Notes: a model not told the origin generated them from the sequence alone. Positions 1-8,849 are shown, counted from the first letter of the stretch. The stretch: DNA of 64,000 nucleotides from Nitrospirota bacterium (GCA_016235245.1 JACRLO010000010.1:119851-183850), one strand, 5' to 3'. Program-made: numbers and translations.

Positions 1-2047
1 GTGCCAGATGGGAGGGCACCTCCTCATAATGAGAGAACTCCATGGAGTAAAGGCCTCTTCCTGAGGTCAGGCCGTGGAGCTGATTTGCATAGGTGAGCAT
101 CTCGGCCATCGGCACCAGGGCATTGATCTTCTGATTGCCGCCCGCCTGCGGCTCGACTCCCTGCACTTTGCCTCTTTTTGAATTCAGATCGCCAATGATC
201 GCGCCTAATGATTCTTCAGGTATGGTTATTTCGGTCTTCATAAGCGGTTCAAGGAGTACGGGCTTTGCTTCCTGTACAGCCTTCTTGATCGCCATGGAGC
301 CCGCGATCTTGAACGCCATTTCAGAGGAGTCAACCGTATGGTATGATCCGTCAAGGAGCGTGACGCGAAGGTCGACGATCTGATAACCTGCAATAGCGCC
401 TTCATGCATTGCATCAATAATGCCCTTCTCAACCGCAGGGATGTACTGTCGCGGGATGGAGCCGCCGACGATCTTGTCGATAAACTCAAAGCCTGCGCCG
501 CGTGGAAGGGGCTCAACCGCGATGTGGCAATCCCCGTATTGACCTTTCCCGCCCGACTGTTTCTTATACTTGCCCTGAACCTTGGCAGAACCGTGGATCG
601 ATTCACGATAGGGGATCTTCGGCGTTTTCATTTCGATCTCAACGCCGAACCTTCTCTTGAGACGATCGAGCATAACCTGGATATGCACCTGTCCCATGCC
701 GGAGATGAGCATCTCCTTTGATTCCTCGTCCCTGCTGAACCTGAGTGTCGGGTCTTCTTCGAGGACTTTATGGAGTGCAACGCTCACCTTCTCTTCATCG
801 CCCTTTGATTTTGGCGCTATGGCATAGGAGATGATCGGATTGGCAAACGTCACCTTTTCCAAAATGATAGGCTTTGCCTCATCGCAGAGAGTGTCGCCGG
901 TATTGGTTTCCTTCAGTTTTGCCACGACCGCTATTTCTCCTGCGCCGAGCGTCTGGACAGGCACATGCTTCTTGCCCTGAAGATAGAATACCTGGCCTAT
1001 CCTCTCTTTGGTGTCAGCCGTAGCATTATAAACCGCGGAGTCTGCCTTAAGCGTGCCTGAATAGACCCTGAAGAGGGAGAGCTTACCCGCATAGGGATCT
1101 GCGATGGTCTTAAAAATAAACGCAGACATAGGCTCAGTTTCAGAAGGTTTTCTGAAGATCAGTCCGCCGTCTTTCGGATTTTTTCCGCTTACTGGCGCAA
1201 TCGTTGCCATCTCGATCGGTGAGGGCAGACAGAGAGCGATTGTGTCGAGCAGGTTTGATGTCCCGATATTTTTCGTGGCAGCTCCGCAGGAGACGGGGAT
1301 ATACTTTCTGGAGAGGGAGCCTTCCTTGATGCCGCTCAGTATCTCTGCTTCGGTCGGTTCTGTTCCTTCAAGATACTTTTCGAGCAGGGCGTCGTCTGAC
1401 TCCGCAATCTTTTCGACCAGTTTCTTCCGGTATTTATCGGCCTCATCCCCGAGTTCTGCCGGGATATCCTGCTCGGTGATCTTGCCGCCGCTCAGTATGA
1501 AGGCCTTCATCTTTACAAGGTCGATAATACCGGTGAATGTATCGCCGGCGCCGATCGGTATCTGGAGGGGGATCGGCTCTGTCTCAAAGGATTTTTGCAC
1601 TTCGTCAAGGGCGCGCTCGAAATTGGCCGTGTCCTTGTCCATCTTGTTGATAAAGACGATCCTTGGAATCTCATATTCGCAGGCATATTTCCAGACCCGC
1701 TCGGTCTCTGCCTTTACGCCGGAGATGGCGCTTACCAGGATGACCGCGCCGTCAACGACCCTGAGGCAGCCTTTGGTGTCCTCGATGAAGTTGATGAAGC
1801 CGGGAGTGTCAACAATATTTATCCGATATCTGTTCCAGTTGCAGAAGGCGAGAGCTGACGTGATGCTGATCTTCCGTTCGATCTCTTCGGGCTCAAAGTC
1901 TGTAACGGTTGTGCCGTCCTGAACATTGCCGAGCCTGTCAGTCATTCCTGAGCTGAAGAGCATTGCCTCGGCGAGAGACGTTTTTCCTGCCCCGCTATGG
2001 GCGATGAGAGCGACATTCCTGATGTTTCCAACTTCAAAGTTAGCCAT
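1..2047 (-). CDS. Elongation factor G, type 2 (3' end outside window)
   Basis: Translational GTPase of the EF-G family. The minus-strand reading frame is open from an ATG at 2047, preceded by a GAGGGGG ribosome-binding site, to the window edge, giving about 682 codons, so only the extreme C-terminus is missing. The P-loop reads AHSGAGKTSL instead of the AHIDAGKTTT of canonical EF-G; G3 is VDTPGF and G4 is FINKMD. The C-terminal part carries EF-G domains III-V (for example YRESIHGSAKVQGKYKKQSG). The P-loop and the divergent switch I region are typical of the second EF-G paralogue found in many bacteria, whose role is less certain than that of translocase EF-G. A canonical fusA is expected elsewhere in the genome. 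Confidence 0.93.
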   Translation of the reverse strand, partial: MANFEVGNIRNVALIAHSGAGKTSLAEAMLFSSGMTDRLGNVQDGTTVTDFEPEEIERKISITSALAFCNWNRYRINIVDTPGFINFIEDTKGCLRVVDGAVILVSAISGVKAETERVWKYACEYEIPRIVFINKMDKDTANFERALDEVQKSFETEPIPLQIPIGAGDTFTGIIDLVKMKAFILSGGKITEQDIPAELGDEADKYRKKLVEKIAESDDALLEKYLEGTEPTEAEILSGIKEGSLSRKYIPVSCGAATKNIGTSNLLDTIALCLPSPIEMATIAPVSGKNPKDGGLIFRKPSETEPMSAFIFKTIADPYAGKLSLFRVYSGTLKADSAVYNATADTKERIGQVFYLQGKKHVPVQTLGAGEIAVVAKLKETNTGDTLCDEAKPIILEKVTFANPIISYAIAPKSKGDEEKVSVALHKVLEEDPTLRFSRDEESKEMLISGMGQVHIQVMLDRLKRRFGVEIEMKTPKIPYRESIHGSAKVQGKYKKQSGGKGQYGDCHIAVEPLPRGAGFEFIDKIVGGSIPRQYIPAVEKGIIDAMHEGAIAGYQIVDLRVTLLDGSYHTVDSSEMAFKIAGSMAIKKAVQEAKPVLLEPLMKTEITIPEESLGAIIGDLNSKRGKVQGVEPQAGGNQKINALVPMAEMLTYANQLHGLTSGRGLYSMEFSHYEEVPSHLA

Positions 2048-2094
2048 AAAACCCCCTCGTAAAATAGCGTTATAACTGAAATGCTTATCGTTGA

Positions 2095-2538
2095 TCAGTC
2101 CGACGTATGCTCTTTCAATATCTCTTCAATTACCGGTGATGTTGCAGTCTTTCCGGGCTGGGCAGCCGACCAGATCTTTATAAAAATAAACGATGCGACC
2201 AGGAAACTGAATCCGAAAATTGCAGAGAGGGAGTCCGCATCTGCAGACGAGAAAAAGCGGGGCATGACTTCTTTGCCGATGACTGCACCGATTACGAGCA
2301 TCAATGCCGGGAAGCCGTAAATGACCATGGAGCCCTTCATATATGCAGAGGTATGGACCAGGACCTTTACCTGCTGGCCAACAACTGCCCCTGCCTTATT
2401 AATTGCCTCGATCTCCATTGACTGATCGCCTGCCACGCAGGTGCCTGAGGAGCAGCCCTGACAGGAACTTTTTTTTGGAACAGAGACACGGGCGTGCAGG
2501 CCTTCAACGCTTAGTACGGTGCCTATCTCTTCGATCAT
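2095..2538 (-). CDS. RseC/MucC-family (SoxR-reducing system) membrane protein
   Basis: About 147 aa from the chosen ATG at 2538 (MIEEIGTVLS). It has a cysteine cluster SSCQGCSSGTC near residues 23-33 and two transmembrane segments in the second half, the layout of the RseC/MucC family. Members associate with Rnf-type electron-transfer complexes or modulate sigma-E, but no rnf or rpoE gene is visible here. Longer in-frame starts exist at 2553 and at a TTG at 2592. None has a convincing ribosome-binding site; 2538 was chosen because the conserved N-terminus begins there. It sits 47 bp upstream of the EF-G gene on the same strand and is divergent from gpmA. Confidence 0.75.
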   Translation of the reverse strand: MIEEIGTVLSVEGLHARVSVPKKSSCQGCSSGTCVAGDQSMEIEAINKAGAVVGQQVKVLVHTSAYMKGSMVIYGFPALMLVIGAVIGKEVMPRFFSSADADSLSAIFGFSFLVASFIFIKIWSAAQPGKTATSPVIEEILKEHTSD

Positions 2539-2640
2539 AGGGAATTTTACCATAGGGGGTTTCAAAAAAGCTGTTAGGGAATTAAGGGACAATAAAGGTA
2601 GAATAGGGCGTCTGATATCTCACAATAATGGGGTCCTGAT

Positions 2641-3384
2641 ATGACGAAACTTGTGCTTCTGAGGCATGGCGAAAGCATCTGGAACAGGGAGAACCGTTTT
2701 ACCGGCTGGACTGACGTTGATCTGTCTGAAAAAGGCATGGAAGAGGCGAAGAAGGCGGGCCGGCTGCTCAAAGAGGAAGGTCTTGTCTTTGACCTTGCGT
2801 TTACCTCTGTCTTGAAGCGGGCGATCAGGACGCTCTGGCTTGCTCTGGATGAGATGGACCTCATGTGGCTGCCGGTCAGGAACTCCTGGCGCCTTAATGA
2901 GCGGCACTATGGCGCGCTTCAGGGACTCAATAAATCCGAGATGGCCGCCCAATACGGGGAAGAGCAGGTGCGCATATGGAGACGCAGCTATGATGTTATG
3001 CCGCAGGCGCTTGAAAAAAACGACAGCAGGTATCCGGGCAGCGATCCGAGATACGCCGGGCTGGCTGAGCAGGATATCCCCCTTACCGAGAGCCTGAAAA
3101 GTACGGTTGAGCGGTTTCTGCCGTACTGGCAGGAGACAATTGTCCCGGAAATCGCATCGGGCAGGCGGGTGCTTATAGCAGCACATGGAAATTCGTTGCG
3201 AGCCCTGGTCAAGCACCTCGACACGATCTCTGATAGCGAGATTGTTGGCATGAACATCCCTACCGGCATTCCCCTTGTCTATGAACTTGATGAAGCGCTC
3301 CGGCCGATCCGGCATTATTACCTCGGCGATCAGCAGGAGATAGCCGCTGCCATGGAGAAGGTCGCGAACCAGGGAAAGAAATAA
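2641..3384 (+). CDS. gpmA: 2,3-bisphosphoglycerate-dependent phosphoglycerate mutase
   Basis: Glycolytic/gluconeogenic enzyme interconverting 3- and 2-phosphoglycerate through a phosphohistidine. The 247-aa protein has the family's usual length. The catalytic motif LVLLRHGES (His9), the [10 protein letters not shown] segment, the acid/base region [12 protein letters not shown] and the second catalytic histidine in AAHGNSLRA are all present. Cytosolic. It stands alone on the plus strand, divergent from the RseC-like gene and 68 bp before the DUF523 gene. Confidence 0.95.
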   Translation: MTKLVLLRHGESIWNRENRFTGWTDVDLSEKGMEEAKKAGRLLKEEGLVFDLAFTSVLKRAIRTLWLALDEMDLMWLPVRNSWRLNERHYGALQGLNKSEMAAQYGEEQVRIWRRSYDVMPQALEKNDSRYPGSDPRYAGLAEQDIPLTESLKSTVERFLPYWQETIVPEIASGRRVLIAAHGNSLRALVKHLDTISDSEIVGMNIPTGIPLVYELDEALRPIRHYYLGDQQEIAAAMEKVANQGKK

Positions 3385-3452
3385 CTCCCATTAAATTATT
3401 GACGTCTTACTATCAGGCTGAATGGCTTTGAGCAGGTGGAACGGTCTGTGAT

Positions 3453-3959
3453 ATGAATAATAAAATTCGCCTAGGCATCAGTGCCTGTCTTTTGGGTGAA
3501 AATGTCCGCTACGACGGCAGGCACAAACTTGATCCTTTTCTGAAAAATACCCTCAGCGAATATGTTGAGTGGCAGGCTGTCTGCCCTGAGATTGAAACTG
3601 GGCTGCCTGTTCCGCGCGAGGCAATGCGGCTTGTCGGCGATCCCGGGTCTCCGCGTCTGGTGACAATCAAAACAGGGATCGACATCACGGATCTCATGCA
3701 GGAATGGTCGGGGAAAAAACTCCGGGAGTTGGAGAGCCAGGACCTCTGCGGATTTGTATTTAAGAGCAGATCTCCGAGCTGCGGCATAAAGGGCGTTGAA
3801 GTTTTCAACCGTTCAGGCCAGCCGATCAGCAAAGGCACAGGTATTTTCTGTGCGGCATTTATGGCGCGCTTTCCTCTTGTTGCAGTTGAAGATGAAGAGA
3901 GCCTTCAAGACGCGATACGTCGCAAAAAATTCATTGACCTGCTTGGCTGTTTCCGGTGA
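3453..3959 (+). CDS. DUF523 family protein
   Basis: 168-aa cytosolic protein with the DUF523 signatures: GISACLLGENVRYDG near the N-terminus, the CPEIETGLPVPREAMRL segment and the SRSPSCGIKG motif. The conserved cysteines suggest metal or iron-sulfur binding, but the family's biochemical function is not established to my knowledge. Its TGA stop overlaps the ATG of a short downstream ORF (TGATG), an arrangement typical of translational coupling. Confidence 0.85.
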   Translation: MNNKIRLGISACLLGENVRYDGRHKLDPFLKNTLSEYVEWQAVCPEIETGLPVPREAMRLVGDPGSPRLVTIKTGIDITDLMQEWSGKKLRELESQDLCGFVFKSRSPSCGIKGVEVFNRSGQPISKGTGIFCAAFMARFPLVAVEDEESLQDAIRRKKFIDLLGCFR

Positions 3960-4099
3960 TGTTTTCTCGGGAGTATTTTCGACAAAGAATTACTATTCTT
4001 AAGGTCGTGGAACCACAGTATTATCTCTATCCCAATCCCCTGGAACTCATGCTCAGAAATCATGGATACTGTTGCCCTGTCATGGACGCTGCCGATTGA
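3959..4099 (+). CDS. Candidate small ORF coupled to the DUF523 gene (46 aa)
   Basis: The sequence TGATG joins the DUF523 stop to an ATG opening a 46-codon frame that ends with TGA at 4097-4099. The product starts MFSREYFRQRITILKVVEPQ and ends GYCCPVMDAAD; it is basic at the N-terminus, has two adjacent cysteines and no membrane segment. It fills most of the otherwise empty gap before the convergent gene ending at 4115. I do not recognise it. It could be a genuine small protein or the degraded tail of a longer gene; coupling and composition are the only support. Confidence 0.4.
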   Translation: MFSREYFRQRITILKVVEPQYYLYPNPLELMLRNHGYCCPVMDAAD

Positions 4100-4114
4100 G
4101 CCGGCGATGCTGCC

Positions 4115-4507
4115 TTACCCTTGCAGTTCCTTTTTCAGCCATACCCTTATATCCTCGGTAATGGCGTACATGCCGTGAGATGGCGGCTCAGCCGGATCTG
4201 TAATGGCCTTTTCAAGCAGTTCTGCCGGGACCTCGTCGATCTTGCCGATGGTGGTAGTGATATCGGTATTGCCGACCTTCATGACCATCAGGGCCGGCGG
4301 GTTGCACTGTGATTCGATATAGAACATGTAGCCTGCAATCTGTCTGAGTTTCTCCAGATCTTCGGGCTTGGCGTGAAAACGCGGTTCCATGACCATGCGC
4401 GGTGTCACATCATACTTGAGCTTTGCATGAATGTCCGGCCGTTTCCTGATTTCATTCAACCCCTGGAGCTCCCAGATGGTTTTCTCGGTGGTATCTTCCT
4501 GATCCAT
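4115..4507 (-). CDS. Hypothetical protein in the glutaredoxin-FTR operon
   Basis: 130 aa, no signal peptide or membrane segment, mixed charged composition, a single cysteine (ESQCNPP). I do not recognise a family. It is the last gene of a tight minus-strand operon: its ATG at 4507 lies 2 bp after the stop of the ferredoxin:thioredoxin reductase-like gene. A role linked to thiol redox is suggested only by that context. Confidence 0.7.
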   Translation of the reverse strand: MDQEDTTEKTIWELQGLNEIRKRPDIHAKLKYDVTPRMVMEPRFHAKPEDLEKLRQIAGYMFYIESQCNPPALMVMKVGNTDITTTIGKIDEVPAELLEKAITDPAEPPSHGMYAITEDIRVWLKKELQG

Positions 4508-4509
4508 TG

Positions 4510-4839
4510 CTATCTCCTTTGTGTTCTCCGCTCAGGGACAACGCCGTGAGGGACCGTTTCGTTATTCCAGGCCTCTGAAACATACAACGAGCAGTAACAG
4601 CTCCCGTAATCCCTGACATTATCATCCCGGTATCTGCAGGGGCAGATGATATCTTCATCACGTTCCCTGAACCCTGATGCCAGCCTGCAGGGACAGGAGC
4701 GATACCCGTAGCGCTCTTCGTTTTTCAGAAGCCCCGCCAGAATGTCGAGGACGAACTCTCTGTCGTTGTTCAGCTGCATGCCCCGTGAAGCTGCATAGCC
4801 CGAAAGGATTTCATACAGATGCTCTGCCGTGACGGTCAT
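4510..4839 (-). CDS. ftrB: Ferredoxin:thioredoxin reductase catalytic subunit-like protein
   Basis: 109 aa with the Cys signature of the FTR catalytic (beta) chain: CPCR, then after 16 residues CPCRYR, then a C-Y-C motif (the family's CHC position). In FTR these cysteines ligate a 4Fe-4S cluster and form the redox-active disulfide that passes ferredoxin electrons to a thioredoxin-like partner. No variable (alpha) subunit is present, as is usual in non-photosynthetic anaerobes. The gene directly follows the glutaredoxin-like gene (1 bp between the upstream stop and this start), which makes that protein its likely electron acceptor. Confidence 0.85.
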   Translation of the reverse strand: MTVTAEHLYEILSGYAASRGMQLNNDREFVLDILAGLLKNEERYGYRSCPCRLASGFRERDEDIICPCRYRDDNVRDYGSCYCSLYVSEAWNNETVPHGVVPERRTQRR

Positions 4840-4840
4840 G

Positions 4841-5086
4841 CTACTGCAGCTTTCCCCTCAACGCATCGATATCATACCCTGAGATTACATCCTCTACCAC
4901 GGTGGTCGGATATGAAGCCTGAGGGTTATGTTTGGCAAGTTCCCTTGTTGCGGCCCACTGCTCCGAGCCATCGAGCGTATCGACCTCGATTAACGTATAG
5001 CTGATCCCGTTTTCCTCAAGAAATTTCTTTACCTTCTTGCAGACGGGGCAGGTGCTTAATGTGTATACGGTAACCTTTTTTGTCAT
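4841..5086 (-). CDS. Glutaredoxin/thioredoxin-like redox protein
   Basis: 81-aa thioredoxin-fold protein with the active-site motif STCPVCKKVKKFL near residues 11-24 and a YPTTVVEDV segment supplying the cis-proline position. The two-cysteine CPVC active site suits dithiol chemistry. First gene of a three-gene minus-strand operon with ftrB and an unknown gene, so its reductant is probably ferredoxin through FTR rather than glutathione. The upstream region holds AT-rich -10-like sequence but no promoter I would assign. Confidence 0.87.
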   Translation of the reverse strand: MTKKVTVYTLSTCPVCKKVKKFLEENGISYTLIEVDTLDGSEQWAATRELAKHNPQASYPTTVVEDVISGYDIDALRGKLQ

Positions 5087-5217
5087 AGTTATACGGGAGA
5101 ACGCTTTACCATATACTATATCATAGAGTCGAGGCTCTTATCCCTTAGTTTACCGTGCCGACACAGGGCATGGTAATATTCAATCCTGGCAAAATTATAA
5201 GGAAAGGCTATGTATCG

Positions 5218-6162
5218 ATGAAACCGGGGAACATTTTCATTCATCATGATGGGGCGTTAGGTGATATGCTTCTTTCTCTTCCCTGCATTCAGATCATCAG
5301 GGAGTTTGCCGCTCAAATACATCTGGCAGGCCGAAGAGATGTAGTGCATTTTCTGAAAGAAGCCGGAATTGTTGATGAGATTTCGTCTGCCGACAGCCTG
5401 CGGTATAGCTCGCTCTATTCCGAATCATTGGATGATTCAATGAAGTCTTTTCTTTCCGGTTTTTACCGATCGTTTTTTTTTACGGCCAATACGGAATCCG
5501 CGCTTCTTCATACTATTCGACGCATCATTCCTGCCACCCGGGCGATACAGACCATTCCACCGGACAACATCCCTGAGCATGCGGCTGAATTCAGGGTTAA
5601 GCAATGCGGATTTGGCAGGATCGAAGCGCAGCAAAAGGTCCTGGTCCGCATTTCGGATAAAGAAAAAGTATGGGCGGCTGAGTTTTTGAACGGGCGGGGC
5701 TATGCTGCTGCCGGACATGGTCTCTTCATTGTCCATCCCGGAAGCGGCGGGAAGAAAAAATGCTGGCCGCTTGAAGAGTATGCTGAACTGATCGCGTTGG
5801 TCATGAGCAACCCGTCTTTATTCTGCCTGCTGTTGTCAGGTCCTGCAGAAGATGCGGAAACAGTACGGATGCTGGAGCAGCTGGCAAGGACGGGCAGAAG
5901 GATCGTTCATCTGCATGACGTGCCATTGATACGTGTAGCGGCACTGCTTGAACGGTCTCGGTTCTATATCGGCAATGACTCCGGCATCAGCCACCTTGCC
6001 GGCATTATGCATTGCAGAGGGGTGGTATTATTTGGCCCGACTGACCCGCGCGTATGGAAGCCGACAGGCGGCACGCTGGAAGTCCTGAAGTTTGATGATG
6101 AAACAGATGGCATAGGCGGGCAGATACAAATCAGGATGAAAAGGTCCCTGGATGCCTGCTGA
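5218..6162 (+). CDS. Glycosyltransferase family 9 (heptosyltransferase-like)
   Basis: About 314 aa. The N-terminus HHDGALGDMLLSLPCIQ and the C-terminal nucleotide-sugar half (VHPGSGGKKKCWPLEEYAEL, then FYIGNDSGISHLAG and VVLFGPTDPRVWKP) match ADP-heptose:LPS heptosyltransferases, acting at the cytoplasmic face in LPS core assembly. Start chosen at ATG 5218 because AAGGAAAGG lies about 10 bp upstream; a GTG at 5155 would add 21 residues with no homology support. No other LPS genes are nearby, so the acceptor cannot be named. Confidence 0.85.
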   Translation: MKPGNIFIHHDGALGDMLLSLPCIQIIREFAAQIHLAGRRDVVHFLKEAGIVDEISSADSLRYSSLYSESLDDSMKSFLSGFYRSFFFTANTESALLHTIRRIIPATRAIQTIPPDNIPEHAAEFRVKQCGFGRIEAQQKVLVRISDKEKVWAAEFLNGRGYAAAGHGLFIVHPGSGGKKKCWPLEEYAELIALVMSNPSLFCLLLSGPAEDAETVRMLEQLARTGRRIVHLHDVPLIRVAALLERSRFYIGNDSGISHLAGIMHCRGVVLFGPTDPRVWKPTGGTLEVLKFDDETDGIGGQIQIRMKRSLDAC

Positions 6163-6233
6163 AAGATTCAGAGGAATATAGTTTGGGCTCGTTTTCGGCG
6201 CATCTCCCTGCTTCGGAATTGTCCCTGCACTGC

Positions 6234-7214
6234 TTAGAAGAAGCGCTGCGGAGGCGGAACCTGTTGCAGGTTTATGCCCTTAAGTATCAATAAGGGAAGC
6301 ATGCAGGCAGCGCCGACAATCGCTATGATAATGAGGGGAAGGACAATATACCCGAGAGTCGCAATGCCTATCCATTTAAGTTTCTCCCCCGAGTTTTTCG
6401 GGTAGTCAGGGGGGGCCGGGTTCAGCGCCTTCAGTTCCTCATACAGGAGATAGGAGTAGATCATGGTGAACGGGGCGGCCAGGAAGGAAAGGATTATGCC
6501 GAGAAATGGGATCATGCCGAGGCCTGTTGAGATTGCCCAGATAACAAGAAATCTGATAAAAACGTCAAACCATCGGTCTTTCACGTATGCCTTGCTCTTG
6601 AGCAGTGCATTCATGCCGCATACATTCTCGGTTGCCAGTATATACTGCGAAAAGCTGAACCAGATGGTGAAGATGATACCGGGGATGATAAAGAGAAGAT
6701 AGCCTCCGGCAATCACATACGCCATGATCGAGAAAAGCCAGAAGAAAGCCCAAAACTTTTTCCATCCAGCAGAAAGAGCCCCCCTGACGCTCAGTGACCT
6801 GTCTGCAACGGCGAAGATGAGCGCTGCAATCGGCCAGAACATGGCGGTCATGCCTGCGGTGACTCCGGTGATTACCGATATCACAAGGATGGGGGTCTTA
6901 CCTGCAGGGAGCAGCAGTGCAAAAAACTCACCGATGCCGGCAGCGGCAGCGATGCAGACGATTAGGGCCGCTATCGAAAGGAGCTGTAACGGCAGCAATA
7001 CACCGATCCGGGCTTTGAAGAGTTCCCAGGAGCGGGTGAGAAGGTCACCGATTTCCGGGAGGCCGTTTGGAGCTGCCTGGCGAGCCTGATCAGATGAAGA
7101 AGGCGGAATGGATTGAGGTTTTTCGGAATCTCCGGAACTCCTTTTCGCCTCATTTTGTTTGAGTTTATCGGCTTTCCATCGCTCGTATTCTTCACGGTCC
7201 TTGAATTCAGGCAT
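6234..7214 (-). CDS. Multi-pass membrane protein of unknown function
   Basis: 326 aa. The first 70 residues are polar (MPEFKDREEYERWKADKLKQ) and Ser/Pro rich, followed by about six hydrophobic segments with glycine-rich turns such as YLLFIIPGIIFTIWFSF. The layout resembles bacterial YciC/DUF975-like or GDPD membrane-domain proteins, but I cannot assign a family. Convergent with the glycosyltransferase gene; 36 bp after the end point of the histidine kinase gene upstream. Confidence 0.65.
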   Translation of the reverse strand: MPEFKDREEYERWKADKLKQNEAKRSSGDSEKPQSIPPSSSDQARQAAPNGLPEIGDLLTRSWELFKARIGVLLPLQLLSIAALIVCIAAAAGIGEFFALLLPAGKTPILVISVITGVTAGMTAMFWPIAALIFAVADRSLSVRGALSAGWKKFWAFFWLFSIMAYVIAGGYLLFIIPGIIFTIWFSFSQYILATENVCGMNALLKSKAYVKDRWFDVFIRFLVIWAISTGLGMIPFLGIILSFLAAPFTMIYSYLLYEELKALNPAPPDYPKNSGEKLKWIGIATLGYIVLPLIIIAIVGAACMLPLLILKGINLQQVPPPQRFF

Positions 7215-7249
7215 GGTTCATCACATTTTGAATGACAGAGGGGTAAGCA

Positions 7250-8386
7250 TCATGATATATGATGCGAGGGCAGTGATAACCTGAATGTGGTCCCGTCGGC
7301 CCCGGAAGTCGTGAACTCGACCTTTCCACCAAGCACGCTTTCACCAAAGAGTTTCATGGCATAGGTCCCGATGCCGCGTCCATGGTTGCCCTTGGTACTG
7401 AAATGGCGCTGAAAGACCCTCCTCGCCACATCATCGGCAATCGCCTGACGACTCCATACGTGAAACGTCAGATCCGGGTCATGATCAACCCAAAGTTTTA
7501 CGGTGCCGCCATCTTCCGTTGCCTCGAAGGCGTTTGTGAGCATGTTCGTAATTATTCTCAGCACCAGATGCAGATCTGAGCGGACAGGGATGCAGGGAGC
7601 ATCTTCCGGGGAAAACAGTATCTTGTTTTTCGCAGCGCAGTGGCCTGTAAAGACTGCCTGCATCTCCCTGATGACGTCATCAGTCGTGAAGTCCTGCATT
7701 TTGACTGCATACGTCTGCTGGTCCGATTGCGAAAGTGCCCGCTGGATTTCGACTTCTTTTGCCAGGTGACAGGATATCTGCTGTATCTGCCTGGCGAGCC
7801 TGTTCTTGCCTTCCTGATCCTTAAATTCCATCAGTTCGCTCGCTCCCAGCAGAGCCGTGATGGTATTGCTGATGTCGTGAAAGAAGGCGCGCTCCAGAGA
7901 CGCCCGGCTCTCCTCAAGGGTTATGTTCTGTACAAAGAGGAGAAGGAATCGCGTTCCTTCCAGTGATATCGGGCATGACCTGACACGGAGGCAGAGATCT
8001 GTCTGTCTGCCATCCCTGCTGACCGTAGCAACGCATTTCTGCTCCTGCGGTCCATCGGTGGAAAGACTTGTCACAATGGCAATCGCAGCACCGCAGGTTG
8101 AGCAATAACGTGAGGTCCCGCATCCGCCCGGCATATCATGGGCATGGATACACCCGATTGCCTCACCGGGTCTAAGACTGAGTACGCTGCGGGGATCATC
8201 AATACCGATCATATCAAGAAGAGCACTATTGACCGAGAGGATCTGGCGGTGCTCGTTCAAAACGGCAATAAGGCCGCCTACGGTCTTGAGGAGGCCGTCA
8301 ACAACAGGGTTACTGCTCGCTTCGTGGATATCACGATACAATTCTCCTGGCGTTGACCGCTCCGGCGATGCAAAGTGCGTTTCCAT
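7250..8386 (-). CDS. PAS sensor histidine kinase with cysteine-rich PAS domain
   Basis: 378 aa, no membrane segment. A PAS-like domain (about 35-150) contains GCIHAHDMPGGCGTSRYC followed by STCGA, a cysteine signature seen in a group of soluble sensor kinases and suggestive of metal or redox sensing. The phospho-acceptor helix is FFHDISNTITALLG (His170), then an HATPase domain with NMLTNAFEATEDGG (N box) and GRGIGTYAMKL (G box). Start set at ATG 8386 because GAGGAGG lies 7 bp upstream; an in-frame start at 8425 has no such site. No response regulator is adjacent, so it is an orphan kinase here. Confidence 0.85.
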   Translation of the reverse strand: METHFASPERSTPGELYRDIHEASSNPVVDGLLKTVGGLIAVLNEHRQILSVNSALLDMIGIDDPRSVLSLRPGEAIGCIHAHDMPGGCGTSRYCSTCGAAIAIVTSLSTDGPQEQKCVATVSRDGRQTDLCLRVRSCPISLEGTRFLLLFVQNITLEESRASLERAFFHDISNTITALLGASELMEFKDQEGKNRLARQIQQISCHLAKEVEIQRALSQSDQQTYAVKMQDFTTDDVIREMQAVFTGHCAAKNKILFSPEDAPCIPVRSDLHLVLRIITNMLTNAFEATEDGGTVKLWVDHDPDLTFHVWSRQAIADDVARRVFQRHFSTKGNHGRGIGTYAMKLFGESVLGGKVEFTTSGADGTTFRLSLPSHHIS

Positions 8387-8548
8387 TAAATCCCTCCTCA
8401 ACCGAAGTCTTTGTCCTAATAGCATTATAGGATAGAATGGTCCGGGATGCGAGAGAAAATAGACGCAACAGGCATAAAGGGACAGGAACTCAGGGGAACG
8501 GGCAAACTGCAGCGGTTCAGGAGAATGCTGTACTACCCAGAGGGAAAA

Positions 8549-8625
8549 TGGCGGGGCGGACGGGACTCGAACCCGCGACCTCCTGCGTGACAGGCAGGCG
8601 TTCTAACCGACTGAACTACCGCCCC
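8549..8625 (-). tRNA. tRNA-Asp (anticodon GTC)
   Basis: On the minus strand the sequence folds as a cloverleaf: acceptor GGGGCGG/CCGCCCC, D stem GTTC/GAAC, anticodon stem CCTGC/GCAGG with loop CTGTCAC (GTC), T arm GCGGG-TTCGAGT-CCCGT, discriminator G and an encoded CCA. It lies 107 bp downstream of tRNA-Val and is probably cotranscribed with it. Confidence 0.97.
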
Positions 8626-8732
8626 CGTTTAAAGACTCTTAAGAGTGAACTGTAATAGCAAAAAGCAGAAAACACTCAATTACCTTGTGTTACAGCCCAT
8701 TACTGACTACCATTCACCACATATATTAAAAA

Positions 8733-8808
8733 TGGTAGGCGGAACAGGGATCGAACCTGCGACATCTGCCTTGTAAGGGCAGCGCTCTCCCAGCTGAGCT
8801 ATCCGCCC
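8733..8808 (-). tRNA. tRNA-Val (anticodon TAC)
   Basis: Minus-strand cloverleaf with acceptor GGGCGGA/TCCGCCT, D stem GCTC/GAGC, anticodon stem CTGCC/GGCAG with loop CTTACAA (TAC), T arm GCAGG-TTCGATC-CCTGT, discriminator A and encoded CCA. First gene behind a strong sigma-70 type promoter. Confidence 0.97.
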
Positions 8809-8819
8809 AAGAGACATAT

Positions 8820-8849
8820 TTTATACACCAAAAGAGCCTTCCTTGTCAA
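8820..8849 (-). promoter_or_regulatory. Sigma-70 promoter of the tRNA-Val/tRNA-Asp unit
   Basis: Minus strand: -35 TTGACA (8849-8844), 18-bp spacer, -10 TATAAA (8825-8820). Predicted transcription start near 8813, five bases before the tRNA-Val 5' end. Confidence 0.8.

Noticed and set aside
8437-8655. Small plus-strand frame containing GRTGLEPATSCVTGRRSNRL
   Set aside because: This is the translated complement of tRNA-Asp, a classic false ORF.
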